This document shows positions 32,425-42,508 of a stretch of 64,000 bases of DNA, one piece after another; the stretch's first letter is position 1, and every line of letters begins with the position of its first letter. Location: the NCBI GenBank assembly GCA_910589415.1, contig OU342638.1, forward strand, positions 4,402,001-4,466,000. The letters are read 5' to 3'. Source of the DNA: Malachius bipustulatus. Its lineage: Eukaryota > Arthropoda > Insecta > Coleoptera > Melyridae. Position numbers and translations under genes: made by a program. The notes below the pieces were generated by a model that was not told where the DNA came from, searched no databases, and was given only the letters and a program-made list of their open reading frames with translations.

Positions 32425-33000
32425 TGTTCCATAGGTGTAGTAAACGTAATATACCTAACCTATAATAAACTAGCGATACGTAGCCTGTAGCGTGTAATAC
32501 CGAAATATTATTATTTGCTATTTCTATATTATAAGTTATTTTCAAGCTCCGAACTAATTTTATTATTTTATTACATATTATGTACTTTTTTATACATTGT
32601 CTACTTATCATGTTTATCAATTTTCATTTTCATCATTATCGAGATCCCATAGAACGGTAGCAACAGACCCACTTTATGTTCGTTATAGTTCCATAACACT
32701 CCGCCCTTAAATAATTTTCTCCAAACACTGACTTACACCATTGGTAATTGGGTTTTTTATCAAAATTGGTCGCTTTTGTGCTGACTCTATCATCAATATG
32801 ATATTTTGTAGACATATTATTTGTACCTATTATGCACAGATGGGTACTTTACACGCCGCTGTAACTGCGTACACTGATGAATAAATTATACTTCACCTCG
32901 TATCTTTGTTACTAAAAGTCCTAACGAGTTGAGACTTGCACATCAAATAGGCAAAATTTTACCACGGAATCAATGGTGAGTATTTCGTCCTTCAGGGAGG
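32425..33000. other. Interior of the piggyBac-like element, no gene seen
   Basis: AT-rich sequence with stops in every frame apart from very short stretches; no recognisable protein. Confidence 0.4.
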
Positions 33001-33101
33001 TCGAGATCCCATTAAAAACAACGGTGTCTGAATTGGGTACTGCTAGCAGGACAGCGCGTACTGCCGGTAGGACGCTTGGACACTCTATCATTAAGGGTTA
33101 A

Positions 33102-33380
33102 TAACCTCAAAACCAGCATTTGCAGTTGAATAAACCGTTTATGGTTACCCTTACATAAAAGAAACATGATACTTACCAAACAATTTGTAGACAGTAAAAT
33201 GAAAACTTTCACACCATGCAAAATAAATTTTCAACTATAAAAACAAAATTTTTTGATGTGCTCACTACTTTCAATTGCTGTACACATGGAAACAAGAACT
33301 GTAAAATGGCACAACTTAAAAACAAGTTACATATTCATACACGAGGTGGCGCACTGTTGTCAGATGCATATTGTTTTAGT
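33102..33380. other. Unassigned spacer
   Basis: No gene or element end seen between the piggyBac-like right end and the next pogo remnant. Confidence 0.4.
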
Positions 33381-34330
33381 TAAAAGTAGTGTTTTCAATT
33401 ACCCCTGTTTCCATTCAATTACCCACATTGACCCTACATGTCATTATAAATATTCAAATAGTTGTTGTTGATTTTGTCTATCTTATTACTTATTACGAAT
33501 TAAATCGATTAAAAAATGAAGTTCGATCGTAATTATTATATGAAGCGCTTCGTCCTCGAGATCACATTACTATGTAGTACAGCACTCTTCTGCTGTGCGT
33601 GCAAATTAAGCATTTTAATTTTCGAATCGTGTTCGTAGAATAAAAAGCATATTTTATTACGTACAATGTTTTATTTTAAGCATAAACGGGTACAAAATGT
33701 TAGCTTGGCGCTTCTTCCCTTTTTTCAAATAATTTAGCTTCTCTAGACCTCTGCTTTTTCATTTTATTAGACTTGTATTTTTGTATCTGAATACTTTCCG
33801 CAGTATTAAAAATGGTTGCGAGCTGCCTTCCGCGTTTTTTGACTGATATGGTCGCACTGGTTTTTGGAACGGGTGAGATTTCGTTGAATAGATTTCCTGG
33901 TGCAATTTCACTAACATCGTCACTAATTGGGGGATCTGCGTAATGAGAACATCCAGGTTGAGGTGAAGATCTGCGGGTTGTTTGAGGGGAATGTGTGCTA
34001 TCTGAAGATCGTGGTTGGACAGTTTCAGAGCCATGTTCAAAATCAATCTCCACATAGGCGTAATCTGGAATAGCATCTTGATTGAAAGGTGAAATTCCGG
34101 TAGGTAGCTCTAAATGCCGACATTCCATTTTCGACTGTAGCACCCCAGGCATGCCCAAGAAGTTTTCCAAAGTACAACTTTGTCAGCTTGCTTGATGGAT
34201 TGGTTTTCATGAAATTGATACAAGCTGCATAGTAGTTAGTTTTTAAAGACCTAAAAAAGGAACGATCAAGAGGTTGCAAACAAAATGTACTTACATTATC
34301 ATACGATAGGTCAATTTCTCAAAACAAAGC
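33381..34330 (-). mobile_element. Truncated pogo/Tigger-type element
   Basis: A transposase C-terminus (33700-34279) is followed on the minus strand by a possible terminal segment, read on the plus strand as GTGTTTTCAATTACCCCTG at about 33391, which resembles the GATTGAAAACGCC / TTACCCCAC end of the pogo-type element at 29209-29290. The N-terminal half of the transposase and the other end are absent. Confidence 0.5.
33700..34279 (-). pseudogene. Pogo/Tigger-type transposase C-terminal fragment
   Basis: Two overlapping minus-strand frames form one protein end: MQPLDRSFFRSLKTNYYAAC, then KLYFGKLLGHAWGATVENG and SAFRATYRNF (frame to 34043), continued after a frameshift near 34100 by TGISPFNQDAIPDYAYVE and a Ser/Pro-rich tail ending NKMKKQRSREAKLF. 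QPLD-x-SFF-x-SLK and the later TGI-P-F/N-P block are signatures of pogo/Tigger (DDE_1) proteins after the DDE core. The catalytic core is not present. The tail lacks a PHD finger, unlike the fragment at 1095-1523, so it is a different family. Confidence 0.75.
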
Positions 34331-34960
34331 CCAGATTTAACGCTTTGCTATGGGCGAACTCTGGTACATGTATTAATTACGGTATTTAGTTATTAATTAT
34401 CTTGATACGATAAGATATGTCCAAAAGGGGAATGTCATTTTTTTTTCCTTTTGATTTCTATAGGCAATTGAAAAAAAGGCTTGCCTAATCATCTACTATT
34501 TTGATCAGTAAGATTTAATTCAAACTCTAAAACTAACTATTTCTACGTACAGTTACTAAAATCAATGAGTTGTTCCTAATAATTATTGTAATAATGGTTC
34601 GTAACATCAAAACTTAAATTATGCATTTTACAAATTCACTACGTTTAATTAAGTAAAAGAAGGGTTGGATTTTAAAAGGCCTTGTAAAACGAATTTCCCT
34701 TTTACAGATTCATAAATTACGTAATTATCAGATAGTCACTTTTAAAACGAATAATAAAGTTCATTACTAATTATCAAGTTGACTACAAATAACACTGCTT
34801 CTTCGATAGTCTATTAAACTTCAAAATAACTTCAACACGGTGAGAGTGCTTTGATTTCTTAAAAAGGCGAATCAAAAAATGAGATGTAAAGACTTACAGA
34901 TTGTTCTCTTGTGTTAATAAAATGTGTTACGCAATGCTGAATGAAGAAAAGGGGGTGATT
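34331..34960. other. Unassigned AT-rich spacer
   Basis: No open frame or repeat structure of note between the pogo and Harbinger remnants. Confidence 0.45.
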
Positions 34961-35365
34961 TTAAGGGCCTGTAGTTCTTATGAAGAGAAGAGAGGCGGAA
35001 TTCCACGAAGTAGGCAGGCACGTGGCTGTGATCCTGGTGCTTGTGTAGAAAACGCAGCAGCAGCTGATTATTCCGCTTCTAAAACTGCCTGGGATAACTG
35101 CTATATTATATAAGGTTGCTGTGGCACAAATAATCGTTTGAGCTGTTGTCAACTTTGTAGTTATCACTCTGTACAAACATGGAAACCTGCGTTTCCATGT
35201 GCCAAACACACGTTCCACAATATTCCTAGTACGAATACGTGCTCTGTTGTATCTTTCTTCATTTAAATTGCCTACAAAATTTATTGTGAATTAAACAAAA
35301 ATATATAACAGACAGGTACCAAAAGTAACCAACATATTATGATGCAACTTCACAGTGCGCTTTCG

Positions 35366-35523
35366 CGACGGACGTCTCCTATGCACTAGCTCCCCTTCAC
35401 TGAGTCAGGTCATTGGTCAGCTTAGTTATTTTTTTATTTACGTAGGGGTAGTAAATTTTAAGTAAAAAAAAATAACTGATCTGACCAATGACCTGATTAG
35501 TGAACTAGGGGACGTCCGTCGTG
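35366..35523. mobile_element. Small palindromic MITE inside the Harbinger transposase
   Basis: GCGACGGACGTC at the left and GACGTCCGTCGT at the right bound arms containing CACTGAGTCAGGTCATTGGT and its inverse ATTGGTCAG/CTGACCAAT core, with a T/A-rich loop around 35425-35470. It shares this core with the MITE at 32145-32421. Confidence 0.7.
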
Positions 35524-36039
35524 AGAGCTCACCATAACCGCAACTTCATACTATCTACTTATATGTTAATGGCCTAAATTTAGTATTACCTGGACGTATC
35601 ACAGTGGTTAACAAATACGGTCTACATGGATATCCATTGTCTCCGAGTAACAGCTCATTTAATACCTCTTGTTCACAAATAGCTCTCGAAGCACTCCTGT
35701 CAAATATTAAACTGTCGTGCGTTGAACCAGGATGTCTTACCACGATATCTACCATTTCCATCTGTAGACCAACTGCGACCTGAAATAGTCGGCATTATTA
35801 TGAGGCTTTTTGTAGACAACATTAGAGCATCTTACCTGTACATTTAATGAAAAAAAAACCTTTTCGGTTTCTATATACTTCCGCATTTTCACCTCCCGGG
35901 CTAGCAATTTTAATATGTGTACAGTCTACACATCCTGCTACACCTGGGAAGCCTGCTATAGCCCGAAACAATCTTACAGTCTTTTGCTTTTGGTTTTTTC
36001 TTAGTTTTCTATCTATCAACGATTGTAGTCATTGATTTA

Positions 36040-36265
36040 TCAATCAATTTACTTTTATGTCAAATCAGTTTCACTTTATGTCAATTAATTGCTTTTCCTA
36101 TTTACGTGCAATGTCAGTATCAGAAATATTGGAAAAGCATTTGATATAAAAGGAATCTTATTTGACAAAAGAGGAATTTTAATTGAAAAATCAAACTGAC
36201 GTTTAATAAATGGGAAACTCATTTGACAAATAAGAAAAAGCAATTGACAAAAGAGGAAAACCAAT
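36040..36265. repeat. Short-repeat insertion built on a TTTGACA motif
   Basis: Between two Harbinger exons, minus-strand TTTGACATAAA, TTGACATAAAGTG and plus-strand TTTGACAAAAGAGGAA, TTTGACAAATAAGAA, TTGACAAAAGAGGAAA recur six or more times with irregular spacing. The left and right halves have opposite orientation. No end or target duplication was defined. Confidence 0.5.
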
Positions 36266-36430
36266 AGAAAAAGAACTGTTTGCTGTTTCCTTTCCTCGGT
36301 TGCAGGCAAGTAAATATATTCTCCCAATCTACTGGCAATCAGTTCCGATACCCTCTTAATAATCAGAGATACCGATGACTGGCTTATTTCCTGCAGATCT
36401 CCAGTAACAAGCTCAAGTAATCACTTTACT

Positions 36431-38623
36431 TACTTGAAAATTTCCACTTGCATAATAGTGTAACAGTGAGGGACGTCCCCTTGTTAGCTTGTAACATTAA
36501 CGACACCGATGTAACATTGTAGGACGGACCCTCACCTGTCTGCGTTGTACTAATCAATTTATTTAGCCGAGCGGAATCTAAAGTTTTTGATTTGAAAGGA
36601 GGTCGTGGAGCCGGATCTGACCACTGGCATACACCGTGGCGATCTCGAGTGTCAAATCAACTAAGGAATAAACAATAAGGAAAACTATTATACGTACCGT
36701 TAAGTTTAAAAATTGTCAATGACTCTGCCCAGGCCTCTCTCCTTATTTGGAACTGTTAGTTATTCATGTTTTTACTTTATTACTTAGGTGAGCTATTTAA
36801 GCTCTTAACTTAGATTTTTCTTTTATTTATTTATGCTTCCTGACTTGAACTTGAGCTCGTCTTGCCAATTTGGGACTTAATAGCCCAATGCTTTGTTTAG
36901 TTTGGTCTGGTTGAATAAAAAAAAATAAATAAAAAAAAATTAAAAAAATTAATGAAATTTTCTTTACATTTATTGCACTTGACAGACCATTTGTTTTATC
37001 TACTTCTTAATATGCCTGGGTTAGCAAAATTAAATACATTAATTTTGTTTAACAAATTTTATTATAAAAAAAATATAAGAAAAACGTACATAGCACTGAA
37101 TAAACTTGATAGGTATGTACTCCTAAGTAACTACGAATAAGTTCAATTCATAAAATTGTGAGAGATATATTATAAAATATTACCTCTAATAATAATACCT
37201 ATAATTACGTATTATTTACCCCCTATTGGTAAAATCAATCTTCGAATAATAATCTGTACTCTAACCTCTATTACAGTAACCATAAAATGCAAGCAGTAAA
37301 TAAGATATAATTATTTGCCTTGGTATATAACAAGCATGCCAAAGTGAATTCTTAATGCCTTTTTGACACGACACACTCAAGTTGAGTTTTTTAATTAACA
37401 ACCTGTAGGTTTCTCATCCACAAACATCTGTTAAATTGCCAGACTTTAAATTATTGGACAGTAACCCTTCGGGTTCCAAATATACCAAAGTACATAAAGT
37501 ATTAGTATACAAAATCTCTGACCTTTCTCCTCCTTAAGGAAAATCCAAATGTATCCGTTAACTGGGCACTTCACATGAGATGTTTACCCGGACTACGATT
37601 GATGATAATTATTATTCCTACTCGAATAAAATGATTACTCACAATAAATTGCGAATATTTTAACCAAAAATACACAAGAATAAATTTCTTCACCAGCTTT
37701 TAATTAATTCGCGGCTCTACCTCGCGTAACTAATTTTTAACTTAGCTAATAAACACCTGATTTTTAAAACAAGACCAATTTCGCGGATAACCGTCGCGAC
37801 GCCAATTAGACTTTATTATTCTGGTCAAGTACCAGAAGACTTCACGCGTTCTCCAAACTGTTACGCCGACAGCTGAAAGGAGACTACTGTTTTCCTCTCC
37901 TAAAATTTTAATTCCCACTTTTTGAGTTAGTCGGTTTAACCGCCCATTTCTTAAGTCCCTGTCTTAGAAGTTTTACCCCCAAGCTACTTATTTTTCCAAT
38001 CAGAGTTCTAGTGCCGATTGTCGAATATTTTCATCTTTCTCCCTCATTATAATAATTTGGGACCACCTCTCACTAACTCCGACTTTTTAGTTTAACGGTT
38101 TTCGTTCCCACAACTTCAATTGACCTTGCTCAGCGGTTTTTCGAAAACGCAGTTTTGGTCACGTCCGAAACCTAATCGTTTATGATAATTTTGTCTGGCG
38201 AATATTAATTCAACAATGTTTCTCTGTCTGCTATCTGCTGTCCTTCTTCAGGATCGGAAGTCCAGATTCTGCTATTGGAACTGCTACTGGAAACTCTGCT
38301 ATTGGAGGCTGGAGAAAAACTGCGCCGGAATCCTGTTTGAAATTCCGTCGTCTTGTCCTGGTATGTTAAGCTTTTGCTCTAAAACTCGGAGGTGAAGTTG
38401 AACGTCCAGAATCTTCTTCAGAGCTGCTTGCGAATATGATGATGGCCAATGACGATAAGAATGATGATGATGATCCTCTTCAATTTCAACCTTCTTACAA
38501 AATCACAGCCGAATATTCGAGGGTTTTCTGACACTCAGTTGAGCCTTATTCGCCAGATTTTTGTAGTGACTCGTATTTTTGTCAAACACGATATAGCCAA
38601 AACTACCCCACACACCTGACACC
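36431..38623. other. Unassigned region, possibly interior of an LTR element
   Basis: No gene recognised. Features seen: a small inverted pair GTGAGGGACGTCC / GGACGGACCCTCAC at 36466-36532, low complexity A/T near 36920-36955, and a pyrimidine-rich stretch at 37680-38170 that resembles in composition the interior of the hAT-type element but does not obviously share sequence. If the LTR candidate at 38624 is real, this would be its non-coding interior. Confidence 0.4.
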
Positions 38624-39022
38624 AGAAGTGTTGTTGTGATTTCTTAGGTGGTTATTATTGAACTTAAGTGAAAATCATATATTAAATTAACAACGTTTAT
38701 TGAAGATAATAATTATTGGCGGTGTTACACGGATGTCCGTTGTAGAGACAGAGGAAGTAAAATCTAACGGTACAAGCGTCGTCGAGGGGTTTTGTTGAGC
38801 TCGGGTCATGTGACTTATTACGCATTATGGATTCATCATTTCAGCCAATCAGAAACTTCCAACAAAAACCTGAGGCGACGCTCATGTTGTTTGTGAAACA
38901 AATGAAAATACCTTAGCTTGTAATTTTAAGTAGAACATTGACTTAATAAACAACTACATACAAACATTCTAAGAATGTGTTCTTGAAACAAAGCAAAAAT
39001 AATAATATTCGCATTACTACAC
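38624..39022 (-). repeat. Candidate LTR, low confidence
   Basis: Read on the minus strand the segment starts TGTAGTAATGCG and ends CAACAACA, followed directly by CTTCTGGTGTCAGGTGTG, which has the TGG-type look of a leader/primer-binding region; an AATAAACG stretch lies inside (about 38690). A second copy was not found, so this is only suggestive. Confidence 0.3.
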
Positions 39023-39069
39023 TTTAATGTGAACGAGGGCCTGAAAGAGAGTGTTATGGGGGCTGAAAG

Positions 39070-39560
39070 AAACTACTGAGTTTGTGAATTTTTGAATTAT
39101 ATAGGATATCTTTGTTGAGACAGGATCTATGTATGGAATCGAAAAGTATTTCTTAGATGGTGGAGTGTTGTTAGGGGTTGTGATGTATGCTGTTGATAAA
39201 TCTCTCGTTTCTGAGGAATTTATTGTTAATTTTGTCTATGATATGGGTGTTGAATCCATTCTTAGAAGCAATGTGACGTAGAGTGTCTAGTTCTTTTTTA
39301 TAATTTTCATTTAAAAGTGGAACATTATTTAGTCGGTGTATAAATGATCTGAAAGCAGCGTTCTAATAGATGGCAGGGTGGTTAGAATTGAAGTTAATGA
39401 CGTGGTCTGTTTGTGATGGTTTTCTATAGATGTCGAATTCTATGTATGGTCTATGCGATATTGTGAGGTCTAGGAAGTTAATTTTGTTATCAGATTCTGT
39501 ATCCATGGTGAACTTTATGTTATCGTGTAAGTTGTTTAAGTGATTAACGCACGTATTCAC
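39070..39560 (-). pseudogene. Penelope-like retroelement RT fragment
   Basis: The minus strand reads NKINFLDLTISHRPYIEFDI, YRKPSQTDHVINFNSNHP, and after a stop NAAFRSFIHRLNNVPL, ENYKKELDTLRHIASKNGFN and IIDKINNKF. FLDL...F-x-IYRKPT-x-TD-x-IN-x-xSNHP followed by K-AA-RS-x-x-HRL is the C-terminal RT/thumb to linker region of Penelope-like elements. The catalytic YADD part is absent, as is the GIY-YIG endonuclease expected downstream (lower coordinates). The fragment starts at the small MITE at 39551. Confidence 0.8.
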
Positions 39561-39693
39561 AAACGATAATTTCCTAAATAATTACGTAATCAGTTATACC
39601 CATCTCACTCAAACGCATAAAAACTGTGTATCTCCATCCAATTTATTTAATTATTTTCGAGATATTACATCACAGAAACGCTTTGTGAATACG
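39551..39693. mobile_element. Tiny MITE (143 bp) with CGTATTCACAAA ends
   Basis: ACGTATTCACAAACG at the left and CGCTTTGTGAATACG at the right are inverted with small mismatches; the interior is AT-rich without structure. It separates the Penelope fragment from a LINE fragment. Target duplication was not resolved. Confidence 0.55.
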
Positions 39694-39779
39694 GGCCTTA
39701 GAATGTCGACAGCCGTGTCACCGTTTCCATTATTTAACGCGAAACAATCATCGTGTTTCATGTTTAGCATGAAACAATC

Positions 39780-40200
39780 ATGTTTAACCCATGATAAATT
39801 GCTTTGGAAAACTACCCCCAGGTACCTCTATGTAGATCGGAGGTTCGCAATTAACGGTGCTCCCTCTTTTCTTGAATAACATGGCTACTGATTTGGTTGG
39901 TGATATAGTCAAATTTAAAGTTTCTAACCAAGCTTGTAGCGTGGCTAGGGCTCCATTAGTTCTTCCTACTAGGTCTGGTAAGTTTTTTCCCCTTAGAAGA
40001 TCAATATGTCATCTGCATACTGAACCACCTCGGCATCTTGTGGAAGGGCCTCCGTTATCTTATGAGTGTATAGATTGAATAGTATGGGGCTCAGTGACGA
40101 GCCTTGCGAGAGGCCCTGCGTTGCTACTTCTGGACCGTGGATGTTTCCCTGTGGATCCTTGACATAGACCTGTCTGATGTTTAATAAATTAAAAATTATG
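39780..40200 (-). pseudogene. LINE reverse transcriptase fragment (Jockey/I-like)
   Basis: Minus strand: QVYVKDPQGNIHGPEVATQG then LSQGSSLSPILFNLYTHKI, a variant of the G-x-PQGSPLSPLLFNLY block, followed about 15 residues later by AEVVQYADDI, the catalytic loop. Further along, LATLQAWLETLNLTISPTKS and VAMLFKK fit the palm-thumb region. Frameshifts occur near 39990 and the frame fades past about 39800. It is a short dead relic of a family different from the LINE at 45530-49391. Confidence 0.75.
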
Positions 40201-40967
40201 TTACATAAATAGGTTTGAATACCTGCCTCTATTAGTATTTAATACAAGGTGCACTAGTACTGGGGCATAGGGTTATGGTTGAATTTGAATTTATGTTGAA
40301 GAATATCGGTGCGGATGGGTAGGTAAAAGAAAATAAATTTCGATGGTAAATTAATATTATCGATTTTTATAAATAAATATTAGTTATTTTTTTATAAATG
40401 AATAATTTCATTTTTATAAATAAATAATAATCTTCTATTAATAATTGGGGTTGTGAATAAATATTTCGTTTGTATTATTTGATATTTTTTTTTTTGATTG
40501 AATTATGTGATATTATTTTAATTTAAAATTATTGTCATATCTTGTATTTTATTTCGCTCGAGCTTCGAGTTGCTATTACGCTGCAATGATAAATGTCACT
40601 AGAATAGAAATGTCACATTTTTCTTCATAGCCCCTGTTTTATATGACATTTGCATCTTCTGCAGTAAGACCAACGGAAAATGTGTAATATCTCTCAAACT
40701 GTGCATTTTAGGTATAGGACATACCAAATGAAAAATTGAGAAATACCAAAAAAAAAAAAAAAAGCTAATTACCTGATGGTGTTTTTGTATATTTTTATCA
40801 TGAAATTACTCACTTGGATTTTTTTTTAATTTCGTGTTTAAAAAAAAATAAAGTCGTAAAAATTTAAAGAAAAATATTTCTTACCTTGTTTTAAATTTTC
40901 AATTACCTATGTATACCTAAATCAGAGAGTAATATTATGCAATAGTTGCGGATGATTTTTTTTTAAT
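40201..40967. other. AT-rich low-complexity spacer
   Basis: Repeated ATAAATAAT and long A or T runs; no gene or element ends. Confidence 0.5.
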
Positions 40968-41280
40968 TTAAAAATGAATGATTGAATTGGTAGTAGATTC
41001 ACCTTTAAGCCTTTTAACTTTCCTAACATTTTTTTTCCATATCTTCTCGTTTCTTTTCTTTTTTTTTTGATACCTTTTCACGGTCAACAAAATCCTCAAC
41101 ATCACTTTCCAATGAGCTTTCATTTTCTGTGTCTGACGAACCTGAAGGTTCATAGAGATCCGAAGATGAACTAGAAACAATCAAATCTTCTTCTAGTGTT
41201 TGTGGTGAAGCTAAGGACAGATTGTTAGGTTGGTCAACCAGACGTCTATGACTGTAGAATTGATTTAAAAAAAAAGCCAC
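40968..41280 (-). pseudogene. Fragment of an unclassified insect transposon-type protein
   Basis: An acidic/Ser-rich stretch (SSSSSDLYEPSGSSDTENES) leads, after a one-base frameshift at a T run near 41065, into KKKRNEKIWKKNVRKVKRLKG. A basic W-K-x-N-x-x-K motif after an acidic N-terminus occurs in a multi-copy, transposon-associated protein family in insects and other invertebrates. I cannot name the superfamily. Only the N-terminal region is present. Confidence 0.4.
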
Positions 41281-41509
41281 TGAATTGTTTTAAATCTAAG
41301 AAGTCTTTATATTGTAGCTCCAGTATTTCTTAAGGACTACTCACTTTATTTCAAACCCGTTTGGATCGAGCCATTCTAAAAATATTAAGCCAGTCATGCA
41401 TAGTGTAGACTGCTATGTGTTTTTTTGCATTCTCAATTGCATTGTGCATCGAGTCTACTTCCATGTAGGAGTGGCCCTTTTCTAAGAAATTGTGCTCTAC
41501 AATCTCTTA
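41281..41509. other. Unassigned spacer
   Basis: No gene; borders the TA-flanked element that follows. Confidence 0.4.
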
Positions 41510-42386
41510 GGGCCGTTTTTTCAATCCTAGTTTAAACCTAGTTTAACGTTAAACCAAGATTAAAGACAAATGATCCTTGTTCATTGCTAGTTTAAGGTTA
41601 ACTGTAGTTTAAACTGGGGTTTAAACTCGGGATTCTTAAACCGAGATTTTTGGTGGTTTAAGCTAAGTTTAACGTGAAACTAACCTACAAAGTTATTTTT
41701 ATGAATAAAAATATAATCCAGGACTAGGAGTCAGGTTGTTTATAATAAGCACAAGTGCACCAGTAGAGTGTTTTACAATTATTACCTACTTGTTACTTTT
41801 TTAAAAGAATTTGGTTGGTGAGGAATTTGGTTATTGATCTGTTTGAGAAGCAATACTTATTTTTCACGGTCTTTTCGTCTCGATAACCATCTGTGGTTAG
41901 CGAATTGAAAATATCTCGAATTTGTTCCCAGGCTGCTTTCTTCTCCTTACAGGTGACTGCATCAGTCCTTCTATTTTCTATTATTTCCTTCTATTTTTCT
42001 ACACAGTCCACAAGCCTTTCAACCTCTTGTGTTGAAAAATTAGCGTTCCTCTTGAACGTGCCAGTAATTTTTGATACACCTTCCATATTAATGCATATTA
42101 AGCAAAATAAACAATAAAGATAATTAAAACAAGTCCACGTGCACCTCTTCAGGTACAAAACAAATTAATTTGCTGTCAATTTGACGGTTATGACATGATG
42201 AACCGACATTTAAGTGACAGTGTTTACAATAAAGATACTTATACACTTGAAACTGTCGATTAAACTGAGTTTAGCTAAACTTCGTTTGAAGTAGGCATGA
42301 ACAACCGAAACTAACTTAAACGCAGTTTAAATTTTAAACTTCGTTTAACTAAACTCAAGTTTAAACTGCCATTGAAAAAACCGCCC
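41510..42386. mobile_element. 877 bp DNA element carrying a Myb/SANT-like frame
   Basis: Ends GGGCCGTTTTTTCAAT and ATTGAAAAAACCGCCC are inverted with one mismatch and flanked by TA on both sides (41508-41509, 42387-42388). Both subterminal regions are full of GTTTAAAC-type blocks (CTAGTTTAAACC, CAGTTTAAACT), likely protein-binding repeats. A single reading frame for a Myb/SANT-like protein lies within. Harbinger and related elements often encode a Myb-like accessory protein beside the transposase; here only the former remains. Confidence 0.75.
41793..42086 (-). pseudogene. Myb/SANT-like DNA-binding protein, one in-frame stop
   Basis: From ATG at 42086, 97 codons with a TAG at codon 32 (41991-41993). 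Sequence after the start: TGTFKRNANFSTQEVERLVD, then after the stop KEIIENRRTDAVTCKEKKAA, WEQIRDIFNSLTTDGYRDEK and TVKNKYCF. The F-S/T-x-x-E...IIENKxTD...KxxAWxxIxxxFN...R-x-x-K-x-LK-x-KY pattern is that of Myb_DNA-bind_5 / MADF-like domains used by Harbinger-type transposons for end binding. Apart from the single stop the domain is complete, suggesting recent decay. It sits centrally in the 877 bp element. Confidence 0.65.
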
Positions 42387-42508
42387 TAAATGGGTATATT
42401 GAACAATATACATAAATAAAGCTGCAATATTTATATTATGGTTTCGGTTTTGCCCACCGCATGTATCCGAAATCAAGCTTATTTGAGTTATAAGTTCCTG
42501 GGTAGGGT

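Larger units (their letters stand above)
31868..33097. mobile_element. Non-coding piggyBac-like element fused to the piggyBac right end
   Basis: The right end reads GGACACTCTATCATTAAGGG then TTAA (33098-33101). The left end has the matching TTAATGATAGAACGTCC but lacks the leading CCC, because it joins the truncated piggyBac end exactly at a shared TTAA. Subterminal repeats of the type GTCCTGCTGG, GGCAGTACGC and their inverses occur at 31888-32010 and 33040-33080. About 1.2 kb with no coding capacity. It contains a smaller palindromic element (32145-32421). Confidence 0.6.
34961..36430 (-). pseudogene. PIF/Harbinger (HARBI1-like) transposase with intron, broken
   Basis: Minus-strand order: an HTH-like exon LVTGDLQEISQSSVSLII (about 36410) running through RLGEYIYLPATEERKQQ; a DDE exon with IAGFPGVAGCVDCTHIKIAS (first Asp) and NAEVYRNRKGFFFIK; then VDIVVRHPGSTHDSLIFDRS (second Asp) and LLGDNGYPCRPYLLTTV; finally ERVFGTWKRRFPCL and LTTAQTIICATATLYNIAV. 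A 63 bp intron (35773-35835, GTAAG...GCAG) joins KCT to VGLQMEMVD in frame. Between exons lie a MITE (35366-35523) and a short-repeat insertion (about 36040-36265). HARBI1-like enzymes cut TWA targets. No functional frame remains. Its ends were not located. Confidence 0.85.

Noticed and set aside
36461..38732. LTR retrotransposon bounded by TGTAAC (36461) and GTTACA (38732)
   Set aside because: The boundary motifs are short, there is no direct repeat pair and no target duplication could be matched.
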